From: Telluria aromaticivorans
GTDB lineage: Bacteria > Pseudomonadota > Gammaproteobacteria > Burkholderiales > Burkholderiaceae_D
Direction: 5' to 3'
DNA: 64,000 nt
Assembly (NCBI RefSeq): GCF_013003915.1
Contig: NZ_JABAIV010000001.1
Span: 372,001-436,000 of the forward strand
A model generated the notes under the pieces. The model was not told the DNA's origin. It ran no database searches and worked only from the letters and a program-made list of their open reading frames with translations. Position numbers and translations under genes: made by a program. Positions within the stretch are counted from its first letter, which is position 1. The number at the start of each line of letters is the position of its first letter. Below, in pieces: positions 28,551 to 39,067 of the stretch.

Positions 28551-29336
28551 TCAGACTTCCCTTTGGCGCAGCTGCTCGAAAAAACACACCGCGGCGCAGG
28601 CCGCGACGTTCAGGGACTCGACCTTGCCGGCGTGCGGCACCGCGACCCGGTGCGTCGCCAGCTCGAGCAGTTCTTGCGAGACGCCCTGCCCTTCATGGCC
28701 CAGCACCCAGGCCACCGGGCGGCGCAGGTCGAGCGCATACAGGCGCTCGCTCGCGTAACCGCTGGTGGCCAGCACCGGCACGGAGGCGTCGCGCACCAGC
28801 GGCGCCAGCTCGATGTTCTCGAAGATGTCGAGCACGAAGTGCGCGCCCATCGCGGCGCGCAGCACCTTGGGAGACCAGCAGAAGGCCGTGCCGGGGCTGC
28901 AGTACACCTGCCCGATGCCGCTGGCCGCCGCGCTGCGCAGGATCGAACCGACATTGCCGGGGTCCTGCACGCCGTCGAGCAGCACTGCGGATTCCACCAG
29001 CCCCGGCGCCCTGGACGGGACCGGCGACTCGACCACGAACACGATATTGATGCCGTTCTCGACCTGGCTGATGGCGCCGAACAACGCGTCCGGCAGCGCG
29101 GTCACGTGGGCCTGCAGCGACTCGACGCGCGCGACGATGGCGGCGACTTCCGGATTGGCGAGCGCGTCTTCCGACACCACGCAGTGCTCGGGCGCGCCGC
29201 GCAGGTCCAGCCAGCTCTGGCACAGGTGAACGCCGTCGAGCAGGCTGCGGCCGGCCTTGCGCCGCGCCTGCGAGCTGGTCGCGATCGCCTTGAGCTCTTT
29301 GTAGAACGCGTTGTCGCGGGAAGAGATGATTTTCAT
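28551..29336 (-). CDS. SpoU/TrmH-family RNA methyltransferase
   Basis: The 261-residue protein has an N-terminal substrate-binding domain (about 1-100) and a SPOUT methyltransferase domain. The domain has [17 protein letters not shown] (motif 1), [11 protein letters not shown] (motif 2) and [13 protein letters not shown] (motif 3 with the trefoil knot). It uses S-adenosylmethionine to 2'-O-methylate rRNA or tRNA; the target is not certain. The ATG overlaps the rnhB stop by 4 bp (ATGA), so it is the last gene of the envelope cluster. Confidence 0.92.
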   Translation of the reverse strand: MKIISSRDNAFYKELKAIATSSQARRKAGRSLLDGVHLCQSWLDLRGAPEHCVVSEDALANPEVAAIVARVESLQAHVTALPDALFGAISQVENGINIVFVVESPVPSRAPGLVESAVLLDGVQDPGNVGSILRSAAASGIGQVYCSPGTAFCWSPKVLRAAMGAHFVLDIFENIELAPLVRDASVPVLATSGYASERLYALDLRRPVAWVLGHEGQGVSQELLELATHRVAVPHAGKVESLNVAACAAVCFFEQLRQREV

Positions 29337-29980
29337 GCGACGGCAAACAGGTCCGACTGCAGCAACTCGCGCACCGGCCCGAACGAGCGGCGGTGCACCG
29401 GCGACGGCCCATGCAGGCGCAGGCGCTCGAGGTGCAGCGCCGTCCCGTAGCCCTTGTGCTGGTCGAAGCAGTATTGCGGGTATTGCGCGTGCAGCCGCAC
29501 CAGCAGCGCATCGCGTGCAGTCTTGGCCAGGATCGAGGCCGCCGAAATCGCGTGCACCTTGTCGTCGCCTTCGACCACGGCATGCGCGCGCACCGCCATC
29601 GGCGGGCAGCGGTTGCCGTCGATCAGGGCGATGGTCGGCAGGGTCTGCAGCGCTTCCACCGCGCGCCGCATCGCCAGCATGGTCGCGTGCAGGATGTTGA
29701 GGCTGTCGATCTCTTCGCACGAGCATTCGGCGATGGCCCAGGCCAGCGCGTGCTCCTTGATCAGAGGCGCCAGCTCGTCGCGGCGCGCTTCGGTCAGCTT
29801 CTTGGAATCGCGCAGGCCGTCGATCGGCCGCTTCGGGTCGAGGATGACGGCGGCGGCGAACACCGGCCCCGCCAGCGGCCCACGGCCGGCCTCGTCTACG
29901 CCACAGACGATGTCCAGGTCGGTAAACGGCCGCAACCTGGGCGGCAGGCCGGGGTAAAAATTGATACGCTTCTTGCTCAT
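29333..29980 (-). CDS. rnhB: Ribonuclease HII
   Basis: RNase HII nicks RNA-DNA hybrids at ribonucleotides. The 215-residue protein has the DEDD-type motifs: [11 protein letters not shown] near 28-38 (metal ligands D, E), [14 protein letters not shown] near the middle and [13 protein letters not shown]. The start overlaps the lpxB stop (ATGA) and the stop overlaps the methyltransferase start. The lpxB-rnhB order is conserved in proteobacteria. Confidence 0.96.
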   Translation of the reverse strand: MSKKRINFYPGLPPRLRPFTDLDIVCGVDEAGRGPLAGPVFAAAVILDPKRPIDGLRDSKKLTEARRDELAPLIKEHALAWAIAECSCEEIDSLNILHATMLAMRRAVEALQTLPTIALIDGNRCPPMAVRAHAVVEGDDKVHAISAASILAKTARDALLVRLHAQYPQYCFDQHKGYGTALHLERLRLHGPSPVHRRSFGPVRELLQSDLFAVA

Positions 29981-31152
29981 TTCTTTCGTCCGATCACACG
30001 GAGGACTGCTTCCGCGCTCGCCTCTGCGCTGTTGCGCAGCAGGCTGTGGTGCATGTCGGTAAAGCGCCGCGCCAGCTGCTCGCGCCCGCTCGGGTCATCC
30101 AGCTGGCGCCAGACGGCGTCGGCCAGCGCCTGCGGCGTGGCCGCATGCTGAAGATACTCCGGAACGACGAATTCCCGCGCCAGTATGTTCGGCAAGCCAA
30201 TCCACGGCTGGTAGCCCATGTGCCGCATGATTTCCCAGGAAGCGCGCATGACCTTGTACGCAATCACCATCGGCTTCTTGAACAGCGCGACTTCCAGCGT
30301 GGCCGTACCGGATGCGACCAGTACCGCGTCGGCGGCGGCGATGCAGGCATGCGAATCGCCGTCGACCAGCCTGACCGGCACGTCCGCAAGTCCGGCGGCG
30401 TTGACGATCCCGGTACAGTAGGCGCGCTGGCGCTCTCCCGCCATCGGCGCGATGAACACTAGCTTCGGGTCGCGCGCCGCCAGCAGCCTGGCTGCAGCGA
30501 CGAAGGGCTCGGCCAGGTATTTCAGCTCGCCCATCCGGCTGCCCGGCATCAGCGTCACCACGCGCGCGTCAAGCGCAATGCCGAGCGCAACGCGGCTAGC
30601 TGCTACGTCTGGCACCAGCGGGATCATCTCCGCCAGCGGATGGCCGATATAGGTCACCGGCACGCCCGCGGCGCGGTAGATCGCCTCCTCGAACGGGAAG
30701 ATCACCAGCATGTGCGAGACTGCGCGCTTGATCTTCTTGATACGCCCGCCGCGCCAGGCCCAGATCTGCGGGCTGACGAAGTGGATGGTCGGGATGCCGC
30801 CGGCCCGCAGTTGCTCTTCCAGCCCGAGGTTGAAGCCAGGGTAGTCGGCGCCGATGAAGGCGGCGGGCGGATCAAGCAGCAGGCGGTCGCGCAGGCGGTT
30901 CTGGATGCCCTTGATTTCCCGGTAGCGCGGGATGATCTCGAACAGGCCACGTACCGTCAGTGTATCCATGGGGACGCTTGAGACCAGCCCCTGCTCCATC
31001 ATGCGCGGTCCGCCGATGCCGTGGAAGCGGGCGCCCGGCAGGTGCGGGCGCAGGCCCGCCATCAGGCGCGCTGCAAGCATGTCTCCGGATACTTCGCCGG
31101 CGACCAGGGCCAGCGAAATGTCTTTCAACTGGGCCTCAGCGGACGATGCCAC
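29977..31152 (-). CDS. lpxB: Lipid-A-disaccharide synthase
   Basis: LpxB joins UDP-diacylglucosamine and lipid X to the lipid A disaccharide at the inner membrane (GT19). The 391-residue protein has A-G-E-V-S-G-D near the N-terminus, the G-I-G-G-P-R-M sugar-binding loop, [10 protein letters not shown] and L-P-G-S-R-M-G-E. The start is taken as a GTG 17 bp inside lpxA; a TTG at the L-K-D position is an alternative. It is part of the lpxD-fabZ-lpxA-lpxB run. Confidence 0.95.
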   Translation of the reverse strand: MASSAEAQLKDISLALVAGEVSGDMLAARLMAGLRPHLPGARFHGIGGPRMMEQGLVSSVPMDTLTVRGLFEIIPRYREIKGIQNRLRDRLLLDPPAAFIGADYPGFNLGLEEQLRAGGIPTIHFVSPQIWAWRGGRIKKIKRAVSHMLVIFPFEEAIYRAAGVPVTYIGHPLAEMIPLVPDVAASRVALGIALDARVVTLMPGSRMGELKYLAEPFVAAARLLAARDPKLVFIAPMAGERQRAYCTGIVNAAGLADVPVRLVDGDSHACIAAADAVLVASGTATLEVALFKKPMVIAYKVMRASWEIMRHMGYQPWIGLPNILAREFVVPEYLQHAATPQALADAVWRQLDDPSGREQLARRFTDMHHSLLRNSAEASAEAVLRVIGRKK

Positions 31153-31924
31153 GGGTGGCGGTGCCGAGGAAGTCGCGCAGCGCGCGGATCTCGATGGCAG
31201 CGGCCGGGAGCAGCGTTTCCTGCTCCAGGAGCGCTGCCTTGGCTTCTTCCAGCGTCAGGCCGGACCGGTACAGCAGCTTGTAGGCCGCGCGGATGCCGTC
31301 GATCTTCTCGCGCGAAAAACCGCGGCGCTTCAGGCCTTCGATGTTCACGCCGCGCTGGCCGGCCGGGTTGCCCGAGACCAGTACGAAAGGCGGCACGTCC
31401 TGGGTCAGGCTGGTGTACATGCCGATGAAGGCATGCGCGCCGATCTTGCAGAACTGGTGCACGCCGGCATAGCCCGACAGGATGGCGTGGTCGCCCACGT
31501 GCACGTGGCCCGCCAGTTGCGCATTATTCGAGAAGATCGTGTGGCTGCCGACCTGGCAGTCGTGCGCCAGGTGGACGTAGGCCGAGATCCAGTTGTCATT
31601 GCCCAGCCGGGTCACGCCTTCGTCCTGGGTGGTGCCCAGGTTGAAGGTGACGAACTCGCGGATGGTATTGCCGTCGCCGATTTCCAGGCGGGTCGGTTCG
31701 CCCTTCCACTTCTTGTCCTGCGGCGCGGCGCCGATGGATCCGAACTGGAAGAACTTGTTGTCCTTGCCGATCGTCGTGTGGCCTTCGATGACCACGTGCG
31801 GGCCCACGACGGTGCCTGCGTCGATGCGCACGTGGGGGCCGATGATCGAATACGGGCCGACCTCGACCGAGCTGTCCAGCTCCGCCTTGGGGTCGACGAT
31901 CGCGCTCGGGTGAATCTTGCTCAT
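31136..31924 (-). CDS. lpxA: UDP-N-acetylglucosamine acyltransferase
   Basis: LpxA starts lipid A synthesis by transferring a 3-hydroxyacyl chain from ACP to UDP-GlcNAc. The 262-residue protein is a left-handed parallel beta-helix of hexapeptide repeats (about 1-185). The catalytic histidine lies in H-L-A-H-D-C, I-G-A-A-P-Q-D and N-L-G-T are conserved, and a helical C-terminal domain follows. Its ATG is 1 bp from the fabZ stop. Together with LpxD and LpxB it makes the lipid A core of the outer membrane. Confidence 0.97.
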   Translation of the reverse strand: MSKIHPSAIVDPKAELDSSVEVGPYSIIGPHVRIDAGTVVGPHVVIEGHTTIGKDNKFFQFGSIGAAPQDKKWKGEPTRLEIGDGNTIREFVTFNLGTTQDEGVTRLGNDNWISAYVHLAHDCQVGSHTIFSNNAQLAGHVHVGDHAILSGYAGVHQFCKIGAHAFIGMYTSLTQDVPPFVLVSGNPAGQRGVNIEGLKRRGFSREKIDGIRAAYKLLYRSGLTLEEAKAALLEQETLLPAAAIEIRALRDFLGTATRGIVR

Positions 31925-31925
31925 C

Positions 31926-32420
31926 TTACTGCCCCGCTGCTTCCGGACCCTTCATGGTCGCCTCGGCGGCCCCGCGGATGGTGCACATCAGCTCACCCTC
32001 GACCGCGACCTTGCCGTCCACGGTGGCGACGGCCTTGTACTTCCAGATGCCGCGCGAGACGCGCAGGATCTCGACTTCCATTTTCAGCTGGTCGCCCGGC
32101 TCCACCGGACGCTTGAAGCGCGCGTTGTCGATACCGACGAAATAGACCACCGAGTTCTCGTCCGGCTTGACGTCCATGGTCATGAACGACAGGATCGCGG
32201 CGGTCTGCGCCATCGCTTCGATCATCAGGACGCCCGGCATGACCGGCTTGTGCGGGAAGTGGCCGTTGAAGAATTCTTCGTTGGCGGTGACGTTCTTGAT
32301 CGCGGTGATGCGCTTGCCCAGTTCCACGTCCAGCACGCGGTCGACCAGCAGCATCGGGTAGCGGTGCGGCAGGTATTCCTTGATCTGGGTGATATCGAGG
32401 GTTTTCAGGTCGTTGCTCAT
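31926..32420 (-). CDS. fabZ: 3-hydroxyacyl-ACP dehydratase FabZ
   Basis: FabZ dehydrates 3-hydroxyacyl-ACP in fatty acid elongation, competing with LpxA/LpxD for the same substrates. The 164-residue hotdog-fold protein has [11 protein letters not shown] near 15-25, the catalytic histidine in F-N-G-H-F-P and the catalytic glutamate in [14 protein letters not shown]-terminal tail of about 15 residues is added. The start overlaps lpxD by 4 bp (ATGA). Confidence 0.96.
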   Translation of the reverse strand: MSNDLKTLDITQIKEYLPHRYPMLLVDRVLDVELGKRITAIKNVTANEEFFNGHFPHKPVMPGVLMIEAMAQTAAILSFMTMDVKPDENSVVYFVGIDNARFKRPVEPGDQLKMEVEILRVSRGIWKYKAVATVDGKVAVEGELMCTIRGAAEATMKGPEAAGQ

Positions 32421-33466
32421 TTTTGCTCTGTCAGTGTTTTAATTGTTTTTTCAAGGGCGCGGAGTTTCTCTCGCATCGAACCGAGATTGCGCACGATGGC
32501 CGCGCTGCGTTCCCATTCGGCGTTCTTGGCCAGCGGATAAAACCCCGTGTACTGGCCCGGCTCGAGCACCGAGCGCGAGACCATGCTGCCCGACGAGATG
32601 TGGACATTGTCCGCGATCTCGAGGTGGCCCAGCACCATCGCGGCGCCGCCGAAGGTGCAGTGCTTGCCGATCTTCGCGCTGCCCGCCACGCCGACGCAGC
32701 CGGCCATGGCCGTGTGGGCGCCGATGCGGCAGTTGTGGCCGATCTGGATCTGGTTGTCGAGTTTCACGCCGTCTTCGATGACGGTGTCGGCCAGCGCACC
32801 GCGGTCGATCGTGGTGTTGGCGCCGATGTCGACGTCGTCGCCGATCACCACGCGGCCGGTCTGCGGGATCTTGATGTACACCCCGGCCTCGACCGCGAAG
32901 CCGAAGCCGTCGGTGCCGATCACGGCGCCCGAATGGATGATGCCGCGCGCGCCGATGCTGCAGCGGGCGTGGAAGGTGACGTTCGCGAACAGCTGCGTGC
33001 CCTCGCCGATGCGCGCATCGGCGCCGACGAAGCAGCCGGCGCCGATCACGGCATGCGCGCCGACGATGGCGCCGGCTTCGATAGTGGCGTGCGGGCCGAC
33101 GTGGGCGGTCGGGTCGACCATGGCGTCGGTCGCCACCGCGGCGCTCGGGTGGATGCCCGGGCTCGGCGGCGTGTTCGCCAGCGATTCGAAATACTGCGCG
33201 GTGCGGGCGAAGTAGGCGTAGGGATTGGTGGTGACGATGCGCGCGCCCTCGAAGGTCGCGGCCACTGCCGGATCGTCCAGCGGCGACAGGATCAGCGCGG
33301 CGGCGCCGCTTTGCGCGGCCAGCGCGCGCAGCTTGCTGTTGCTGAGGAAGCTGATGTGGGTGGCGCCGGCGCTGTCGAGCGGCGCGATGGCCGTCACCTC
33401 GAGTTCAGGGTCGCCCACCAGCTGTCCGCCGAAGCGCTCGACCAGGTCTGCCAGTCGAATGCCCAT
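32417..33466 (-). CDS. lpxD: UDP-3-O-acylglucosamine N-acyltransferase
   Basis: LpxD adds the second 3-hydroxyacyl chain to UDP-3-O-acyl-glucosamine. The 349-residue protein has an N-terminal uridine-binding domain (about 1-100, with I-S-F-L-S-N-S-K), then a left-handed beta-helix of hexapeptide repeats and the conserved G-H-N-C-R-I-G region with the catalytic histidine. The ATG at 33466 is used; a TTG at 33490 would add eight residues. It follows the skp gene by 54 bp. Confidence 0.95.
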   Translation of the reverse strand: MGIRLADLVERFGGQLVGDPELEVTAIAPLDSAGATHISFLSNSKLRALAAQSGAAALILSPLDDPAVAATFEGARIVTTNPYAYFARTAQYFESLANTPPSPGIHPSAAVATDAMVDPTAHVGPHATIEAGAIVGAHAVIGAGCFVGADARIGEGTQLFANVTFHARCSIGARGIIHSGAVIGTDGFGFAVEAGVYIKIPQTGRVVIGDDVDIGANTTIDRGALADTVIEDGVKLDNQIQIGHNCRIGAHTAMAGCVGVAGSAKIGKHCTFGGAAMVLGHLEIADNVHISSGSMVSRSVLEPGQYTGFYPLAKNAEWERSAAIVRNLGSMREKLRALEKTIKTLTEQK

Positions 33467-33520
33467 ATTGGTATGTCGGGTGTCAGTCAATGTGTTACTT
33501 GTCCTTGCTTGTCCGCCGGC

Positions 33521-34045
33521 TTACCTGTCCAGCAGCTTCAGGACCTTGTCGGTGATGTCGATGCGTGGGCTCGACCATGCGGCTTCGGCCAGCACGGCGT
33601 CGAGCTTTTCCTGCTCGGCGACCTGCTCGATGATCTTGAAGGCCCTGGTCGCAATGGTTGCGCGCTCTTCGTTCTTGCGCTGCATGAGGTCTTCGGTGAA
33701 CTCGCGCTGCATGCGCTGCACGTCCTTCTCCATATTGAACAGCTCGCGCGCACGGCGGGTGCGCTCGACGTCGTTCAGGCCGGAGGCGTCGCCGTCGAAG
33801 CGCTCGGACATCTGCTTGAGCTTCACCACCGTTTCCTCGACCGCCTTCTGGCGCTTGAGGAACTCGGCCTGGATGCGCGCATCGGCGGTCTTGGCCATCT
33901 TGGACTCGGTCATCAGGCGCTCGGTGGCCACGTACCCGATCCGGCTCGGGCCCTGCTGGGCCTGGGCCGCGCCCAGGGGCGCCGCGCACAGCGCGGCCAG
34001 CAGCAGCGTACGGGGCAACGAGGCTATCAGCGTTTTCAAGATCAT
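33521..34045 (-). CDS. skp: OmpH/Skp periplasmic chaperone
   Basis: Skp holds unfolded outer-membrane proteins in the periplasm on their way to BamA. The protein (174 residues from the ATG used) has a signal peptide ending A-Q-A, a short beta segment I-G-Y-V-A-T-E-R, and long charged helices (about 45-150) that form the tentacles of the trimer. The first codons are uncertain: GGAGA touches the ATG at 34045, and a TTG at 34069 is possible. It lies 34 bp past bamA, as in most proteobacteria. Confidence 0.92.
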   Translation of the reverse strand: MILKTLIASLPRTLLLAALCAAPLGAAQAQQGPSRIGYVATERLMTESKMAKTADARIQAEFLKRQKAVEETVVKLKQMSERFDGDASGLNDVERTRRARELFNMEKDVQRMQREFTEDLMQRKNEERATIATRAFKIIEQVAEQEKLDAVLAEAAWSSPRIDITDKVLKLLDR

Positions 34046-34079
34046 TCTCCGCAAATCGTTTGAAGCCAATGGGCCCCGG

Positions 34080-36416
34080 TCAGAAGCCGGTACCCATCTG
34101 GAACTGGAAGCGCTCGAGGCGGTCGCCCGTCAACGCGTTCAAAGGCTTAGCATAACTCAACTTGAGCGGGCCCACCGGCGAAATCCAGGAAAGGCCGATA
34201 CCTGCCGAGTAGCGCATCTGGTCGAGGCGAATCTTGGACTGCTCCTGCCACACCTGGCCGCCGTCGACGAAAGTGAACCAGCGCAGGCTGCGGTCGGCGC
34301 CGCTGCCAGGGAACGGGAACTGCAGTTCCGCGTTCACGATCAGGCGCTTGGAGCCGCCCACGGCGTCGTAGTAGAACGGGTCGACCACGCCCAGCGACGA
34401 ACTTTCGTAGCCGCGCACCGAACCGATGCCGCCGGCGTAGAAGTTCTTGAAGACCGGGTAGTTGCTGCCGCCTATGCCCTTGCCGTAATCGAGTTCTCCG
34501 CGCAGCGCGAGCGTCATCCAGCGGGTGACCGGGCGCCAGTACTGGTGCTCGTACACCATGCGGTAGTACTTCGAATCGCCCAGGGCGTCGATCTCGAGGT
34601 TGGCGCGCTGGAAGCGGCCGCGGGTCGGCGTCACCGCGCTGTCGCGGGTGTCGCGGCCCCATGCCGCGGTCAGCGGGATGGCGTTGGTCTCGGCCTTGCC
34701 GATACCGTTGGCCGGGCCGCCGTTCTGCGCCACGAAGGTCTGGTAGATCTGCGGCGAGGTCTGGTCGGTCTCGATCTGGGTGCGTTCCAGGCCGGCGCCG
34801 AAGTAGACGGTATCCGATTCCGAGAACGGCACGCCGAAGGTCATGGTGCCGCCGGTCTGGCGCACGGTGTACAGGCCCAGGTTGATCGCCGGCGGACGCG
34901 AGGTGCGCAGGTAGAGCTGGAAGGCGCGCGAGATGCCGTCGTCCGTGAAATACGGATTGGTCTGCGAGAACGCGATCGTGCGGTTGTACTTGCTGGTATT
35001 GAGTTCCAGGCCGATCGTGTTGCCGCTGCCTGCGAAGTTCGCTTGCGAAATCGAGGCGGTGAAGGTGAACTTCTCCGACTGCGAGAACGCGCCGCCGATC
35101 ATGAAGTTACCGGTCGGTTTTTCCTCGACCACGACGTTGACGTCGACCTGGTCGGAGGTGCCCGGCGACTCAGGGGTCTCGATCTTGACTTCCTTGAAGT
35201 AGCCGAGACGGTCGACGCGGTCGCGCGAAAGTTTGACGCGGTTGGCGTCGTACCACGAGCTCTCGAACTGGCGGAATTCGCGGCGGATGACTTCGTCGCG
35301 GGTCACGGTGTTGCCCGAGATGTTCATGTGGCGCACGTAGGCGCGCTTGCCCGGATCGACGAAGAAGGTGAAGGCCACTTCGCGCTTGTCGCGGTTGATC
35401 TCCGGGTTGCCGGTGACGTTCGCGAAGGCGTAGCCGAAGGTGCCGAGGCGGTCGGAGATCAGCTTGTTGGTCGCCTCCATGGCTTCGCCCGAATAGGTCT
35501 TGCCCGGCTGGAGCAGGATCAGCTGCTTGAGCTCTTCCTCGCGTCCGAACATCTCGCCTTCGAGCTTGACGCCGGAGACGGTGTACTGCTCGCCTTCGGT
35601 GACGTTGATGGTCAGGTAGATATCGCGCTTGTCCGGGGTGATCGAGACCTGGGTCGACTCGACCGCCGCCTCGAGATAGCCGCGGTTCAGGTAGAACGAC
35701 TTGATGTTCTCCAGGTCGCCGGTCAGCTTCTGTTTCGAATACTGGTCGGCCTTCGAGTACCAGGTCAGCCAGCCCGACTTCGACAGCTGCAGCAGTTCGG
35801 TCAGCTGCTTGTCCGAGAAGGCCTTGTTGCCGACGAAGGTGATGCCCTTGATCTTGGCGACGTCGCCCTCGTCCACGTTGAACATGATCGTCACGCGGTT
35901 GCGTTCGATCGGGGTGACGGTGGTCGTGATCTTCACGCCGTACAGGCCATGCGACAGGTACTGGCGCTTGAGTTCCTGCTCGGCGCGGTCGACCGAGGCC
36001 TTGTCGAAGATCTTGGTCTCGCCCACGCCGATTTCGCGCAGGGCCTTGACCAGCATGTCCTTTTCGAATTCCTTGGTGCCGGTGAAATCCACCGACGAGA
36101 TGGCCGGACGTTCTTCGACCAGCACCACCAGCACGCCGTTTTCTTCTTCCAGGCGGATGTCCTTGAAGAAGCCGGTCGCGTACAGCGCCTTGATGGCAGT
36201 GCTGGCCTTGTCGTCGTCGAAGGTCTCGCCCACGCGCACCGGCAGGTAGCTGAACACGGTGCCCGCTTCCGTACGCTGGATACCCTCGACCCGGATGTCC
36301 TTCACCACGAACGGGTTGACGGCAAGTGCGTTGCCGGCGCAGAGAGCCAATACGGCTGCGCCAATCATGCTGCGGCGGATGAACGGCAGGGCAAAACGAT
36401 CAGGTTGTGAATTCAT
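34080..36416 (-). CDS. bamA: Outer-membrane protein assembly factor BamA
   Basis: BamA is the core of the complex that inserts beta-barrel proteins into the outer membrane. The 778-residue protein has a signal peptide, five POTRA domains (about 25-430; I-R-V-E-G-I-Q-R-T-E opens POTRA 1) and a 16-strand Omp85 barrel. Barrel marks are the V-R-G-Y in the S-V-R-G-Y-E loop that replaces V-R-G-F, W-G-R-D-T-R-D and G-I-G-L-S-W-I-S-P-V-G-P-L near the C-terminus. The last residue is F after Q-M-G-T-G. skp, lpxD and the lipid A genes follow. Confidence 0.97.
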   Translation of the reverse strand: MNSQPDRFALPFIRRSMIGAAVLALCAGNALAVNPFVVKDIRVEGIQRTEAGTVFSYLPVRVGETFDDDKASTAIKALYATGFFKDIRLEEENGVLVVLVEERPAISSVDFTGTKEFEKDMLVKALREIGVGETKIFDKASVDRAEQELKRQYLSHGLYGVKITTTVTPIERNRVTIMFNVDEGDVAKIKGITFVGNKAFSDKQLTELLQLSKSGWLTWYSKADQYSKQKLTGDLENIKSFYLNRGYLEAAVESTQVSITPDKRDIYLTINVTEGEQYTVSGVKLEGEMFGREEELKQLILLQPGKTYSGEAMEATNKLISDRLGTFGYAFANVTGNPEINRDKREVAFTFFVDPGKRAYVRHMNISGNTVTRDEVIRREFRQFESSWYDANRVKLSRDRVDRLGYFKEVKIETPESPGTSDQVDVNVVVEEKPTGNFMIGGAFSQSEKFTFTASISQANFAGSGNTIGLELNTSKYNRTIAFSQTNPYFTDDGISRAFQLYLRTSRPPAINLGLYTVRQTGGTMTFGVPFSESDTVYFGAGLERTQIETDQTSPQIYQTFVAQNGGPANGIGKAETNAIPLTAAWGRDTRDSAVTPTRGRFQRANLEIDALGDSKYYRMVYEHQYWRPVTRWMTLALRGELDYGKGIGGSNYPVFKNFYAGGIGSVRGYESSSLGVVDPFYYDAVGGSKRLIVNAELQFPFPGSGADRSLRWFTFVDGGQVWQEQSKIRLDQMRYSAGIGLSWISPVGPLKLSYAKPLNALTGDRLERFQFQMGTGF

Positions 36417-36521
36417 TGGCTAATTCTGTGGTCGGTCATTGGACAACATTACAAATTCTGGGCATCTCGCCCGGCTTTGCCGGTGCGCGCTTCTACCAAG
36501 GGGGAAACTGCTAAGCAAGCG

Positions 36522-37862
36522 CTAAAGCAACCGCACCAGGTCATTGAAGACGGCGAGCGCCATCAGCATGAACAGCAGGCCAACCCCGAAGCGTTGTGCG
36601 AATTCTCCCACTCGCGCAGGCAGGGGGCGCCCGGTCAAAACTTCCAGCGAATAATACAGTAAATGGCCACCATCCAGAACCGGAATTGGTAACAAATTCA
36701 TTACGCCTAAGCTAATACTAATAAATGCAATGAACTGTAAATAAGTGGCGAGACCAACCCGCGCGGTCTGTCCCGCATAGTCGGCAATCGTGATCGGGCC
36801 GGTGACATTCTTCCACGAGGCTTCGCCGGTAATCATCCGGCCGATCATTTTCAGGGTCATCGCGCTGGTTTCCCAGGTGCGCAGGGCGCCCTTGATCACC
36901 GCATCGACGGGACCGGAACTGACGGTCGTCATCTCGACCGGCTGCGACAACAGCACCTTGGCCACGCCACGGCCGCTGGCCTTGTCAAGCTCCGGGGTGA
37001 CCGTGACCGGCACGATGCGCCCGCCCCGCTCGACCTCGAGCGCGACCGTGCGGGAAGCAGAGGCGCGCATCATGTCGGTGAAGGCCAGGCCGTCGACGAC
37101 GGGCTTGCCATCGGCACGCACGATCAGGTCGCCCGGCTGCAGGCCGGCGCGCTCCCCTGCCCCGCCCGGCATGACTTTCTCGATCCGCGCCCGTGCGCGC
37201 CACAGGTCCAGGCCGAGTGCTTTCATGACGTCGCCCTCGGCGTCCAGCCTGGCGATGCTCGCTGCCGGGATGACGGCATGGTAGCTGCCACCGCCCTGGG
37301 CGCGCAGCTCGAGGCGGGCGTCGCCCTTGTCGACGGTGGCATGCACCAGCTGCCAGCGCAATTCGCTCCAGGATGCGACCGGATTGCCGTTGACGGTAAC
37401 CACGGTATCGCCGCCGCGCACGCCCGCCAGCTGGGCCGCCGTGCCGTGCGGGGCTGCGCGCAGGCGCGCCGACGGCTCTTCGACGCCGTGCATGAACAGC
37501 GCGGCCATCAGGACGATGGCGACCAGGAAGTTGGCGAGCGGGCCGGCCGCCACGATGGCGATGCGGCGCCAGACGTTCTGGCGGGTAAATTCGCGGTGCA
37601 GTTCCGACTCGTCTTTCGGGGCCGTTTCGGGGTCGCGGCTGTCGAGCATCTTGACGTAGCCGCCCAGCGGCAGCAGCGAGATGGCCCACTCGGTCTGGTC
37701 CGGGCCGAAGCGGCGCGACCAGACCACGCGGCCCATGCCGACCGAAAAGCGCAGCACCTTCACATTGCACATGCGTGCAACCGCGTAATGGCCCAGCTCA
37801 TGCAGCACAATCAGCGGGCCGAGAGCCAGCACGAAGGCCAGCACCGTATAAATCATGCCCAT
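36522..37862 (-). CDS. rseP: RIP zinc metalloprotease RseP
   Basis: RseP is the inner-membrane site-2 protease that cuts anti-sigma factor and signal-peptide remnants. The 446-residue protein has H-E-L-G-H in helix 1 (zinc ligands and catalytic glutamate), two PDZ domains (about 120-310) and the N-L-L-P-I-P-V-L-D-G-G-H motif in a C-terminal helix. The ATG with GGAGG 7 nt upstream sets the start; a longer frame upstream overlaps dxr and lacks similarity. Only 4 bp separate it from dxr. No rseA or rpoE is present here. Confidence 0.95.
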   Translation of the reverse strand: MGMIYTVLAFVLALGPLIVLHELGHYAVARMCNVKVLRFSVGMGRVVWSRRFGPDQTEWAISLLPLGGYVKMLDSRDPETAPKDESELHREFTRQNVWRRIAIVAAGPLANFLVAIVLMAALFMHGVEEPSARLRAAPHGTAAQLAGVRGGDTVVTVNGNPVASWSELRWQLVHATVDKGDARLELRAQGGGSYHAVIPAASIARLDAEGDVMKALGLDLWRARARIEKVMPGGAGERAGLQPGDLIVRADGKPVVDGLAFTDMMRASASRTVALEVERGGRIVPVTVTPELDKASGRGVAKVLLSQPVEMTTVSSGPVDAVIKGALRTWETSAMTLKMIGRMITGEASWKNVTGPITIADYAGQTARVGLATYLQFIAFISISLGVMNLLPIPVLDGGHLLYYSLEVLTGRPLPARVGEFAQRFGVGLLFMLMALAVFNDLVRLL

Positions 37863-37866
37863 ATCC

Positions 37867-39054
37867 TTACCTCCGCAATTGAGCGATAAAGCCGCGCGCG
37901 GACTCGCGCGCACGCGCATCCTGCGCCAGCACCGCTTCGATCGAGGGCGCCGGGCCGTGCGGCACGGCGTCCATCACGCGCGCGATCACGCGGTCGATGT
38001 CGCGGAAGCCGATTTCGCGGTCAAGGAAGGACTGTACCGCGACTTCGTTGGCGGCGTTCAGCAAAGCAGGTGCGGTGCCGCCCGCACGCAGCGCGTCGAA
38101 GGCCAGTGCCAAACACGGGAAGCGCCCGAAGTCGGGCTGGTAAAACTGGAGCGCGGCCATTTGCGTCAGGTCGAGCTGCGGCACGCCGGAAGCGATCCGC
38201 TCCGGGAAGGCCAGCGCATGGGCGATCGGGGTGCGCATGTCCGGGTTGCCCAGCTGGGCCAGCACCGAGCCGTCGACGTAGGAGACCATCGAGTGGATCA
38301 CGCTTTGCGGGTGGATCACGACTTCGATCAGGTCGGCCGGTGCGCCGAACAGCCAATGGGCCTCGATCACTTCCAGGCCCTTGTTCATCATGGTCGCGGA
38401 GTCGACCGAGATCTTGCGGCCCATGACCCAGTTCGGGTGCTTGCAGGCTTCGTCGGGCGTGACCGCTTCAAGCGTCTCGACCGCGCGCATCAAGAAGGGG
38501 CCGCCGGAGGCGGTCAGCAGGATCTTGGCCACGCCGGCGGCCTGCGGGTCGCGCGCATACTCACTTGCAAACCCTTGCGGCAGCGACTGGAAGATTGCAT
38601 TGTGCTCGCTGTCGATCGGCAGCAGCGTGGCGCGGTTCTCGCGCACCGCATCCATGAACAGCTGGCCGGACATGACCAGCGCTTCCTTATTGGCCAGCAG
38701 GATTTTCTTGCCGGCGCGAGCGGCAGCCAGCGCCGGGGCCAGGCCGGCGGCGCCGACGATGGCCGCCATCACGGTATCGACCTCCAGGCACGAGGCGACG
38801 TCGCACAGTGCCTGCTCGCCGTGTTCGACGACGGTCGGCAGGCCGGCAAGCAGCTGCGCCAGGCGCTGCGCGGCTTCCGGGGTGCCGACGACTGCGCGCG
38901 CCGGCTTGAAGCGGCGGCAGGCGTCGGCGAGTTCTTCGACCCGGCCATGCGCGGTCAGTGCGTACACGCTGTATTGCTCGGGATGACGGGCGAGCACGTC
39001 GAGGGTCGAGGCGCCGATCGAGCCGGTGGCGCCCAGGATGGTGATACGTTGCAT
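37867..39054 (-). CDS. dxr: 1-deoxy-D-xylulose-5-phosphate reductoisomerase
   Basis: Dxr makes 2-C-methyl-D-erythritol 4-phosphate, the committed step of the MEP isoprenoid pathway. The 395-residue protein has the NADPH motif G-A-T-G-S-I-G near 7-13, L-A-N-K-E-A-L-V, the metal/substrate segment [11 protein letters not shown] and the [12 protein letters not shown] motif. It lies between cdsA (13 bp upstream) and rseP, so isoprenoid supply for undecaprenyl phosphate is co-transcribed with uppS. Confidence 0.97.
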   Translation of the reverse strand: MQRITILGATGSIGASTLDVLARHPEQYSVYALTAHGRVEELADACRRFKPARAVVGTPEAAQRLAQLLAGLPTVVEHGEQALCDVASCLEVDTVMAAIVGAAGLAPALAAARAGKKILLANKEALVMSGQLFMDAVRENRATLLPIDSEHNAIFQSLPQGFASEYARDPQAAGVAKILLTASGGPFLMRAVETLEAVTPDEACKHPNWVMGRKISVDSATMMNKGLEVIEAHWLFGAPADLIEVVIHPQSVIHSMVSYVDGSVLAQLGNPDMRTPIAHALAFPERIASGVPQLDLTQMAALQFYQPDFGRFPCLALAFDALRAGGTAPALLNAANEVAVQSFLDREIGFRDIDRVIARVMDAVPHGPAPSIEAVLAQDARARESARGFIAQLRR

Positions 39055-39067
39055 GGTTTCTTCCTTA

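Noticed and set aside
33225-36410. Very long plus-strand open frame of over 1000 codons
   Set aside because: It lies antisense to lpxD, skp and bamA. GC-rich codon use leaves the opposite strand open, and the translation is rich in R, H, A and V with no recognisable domain.
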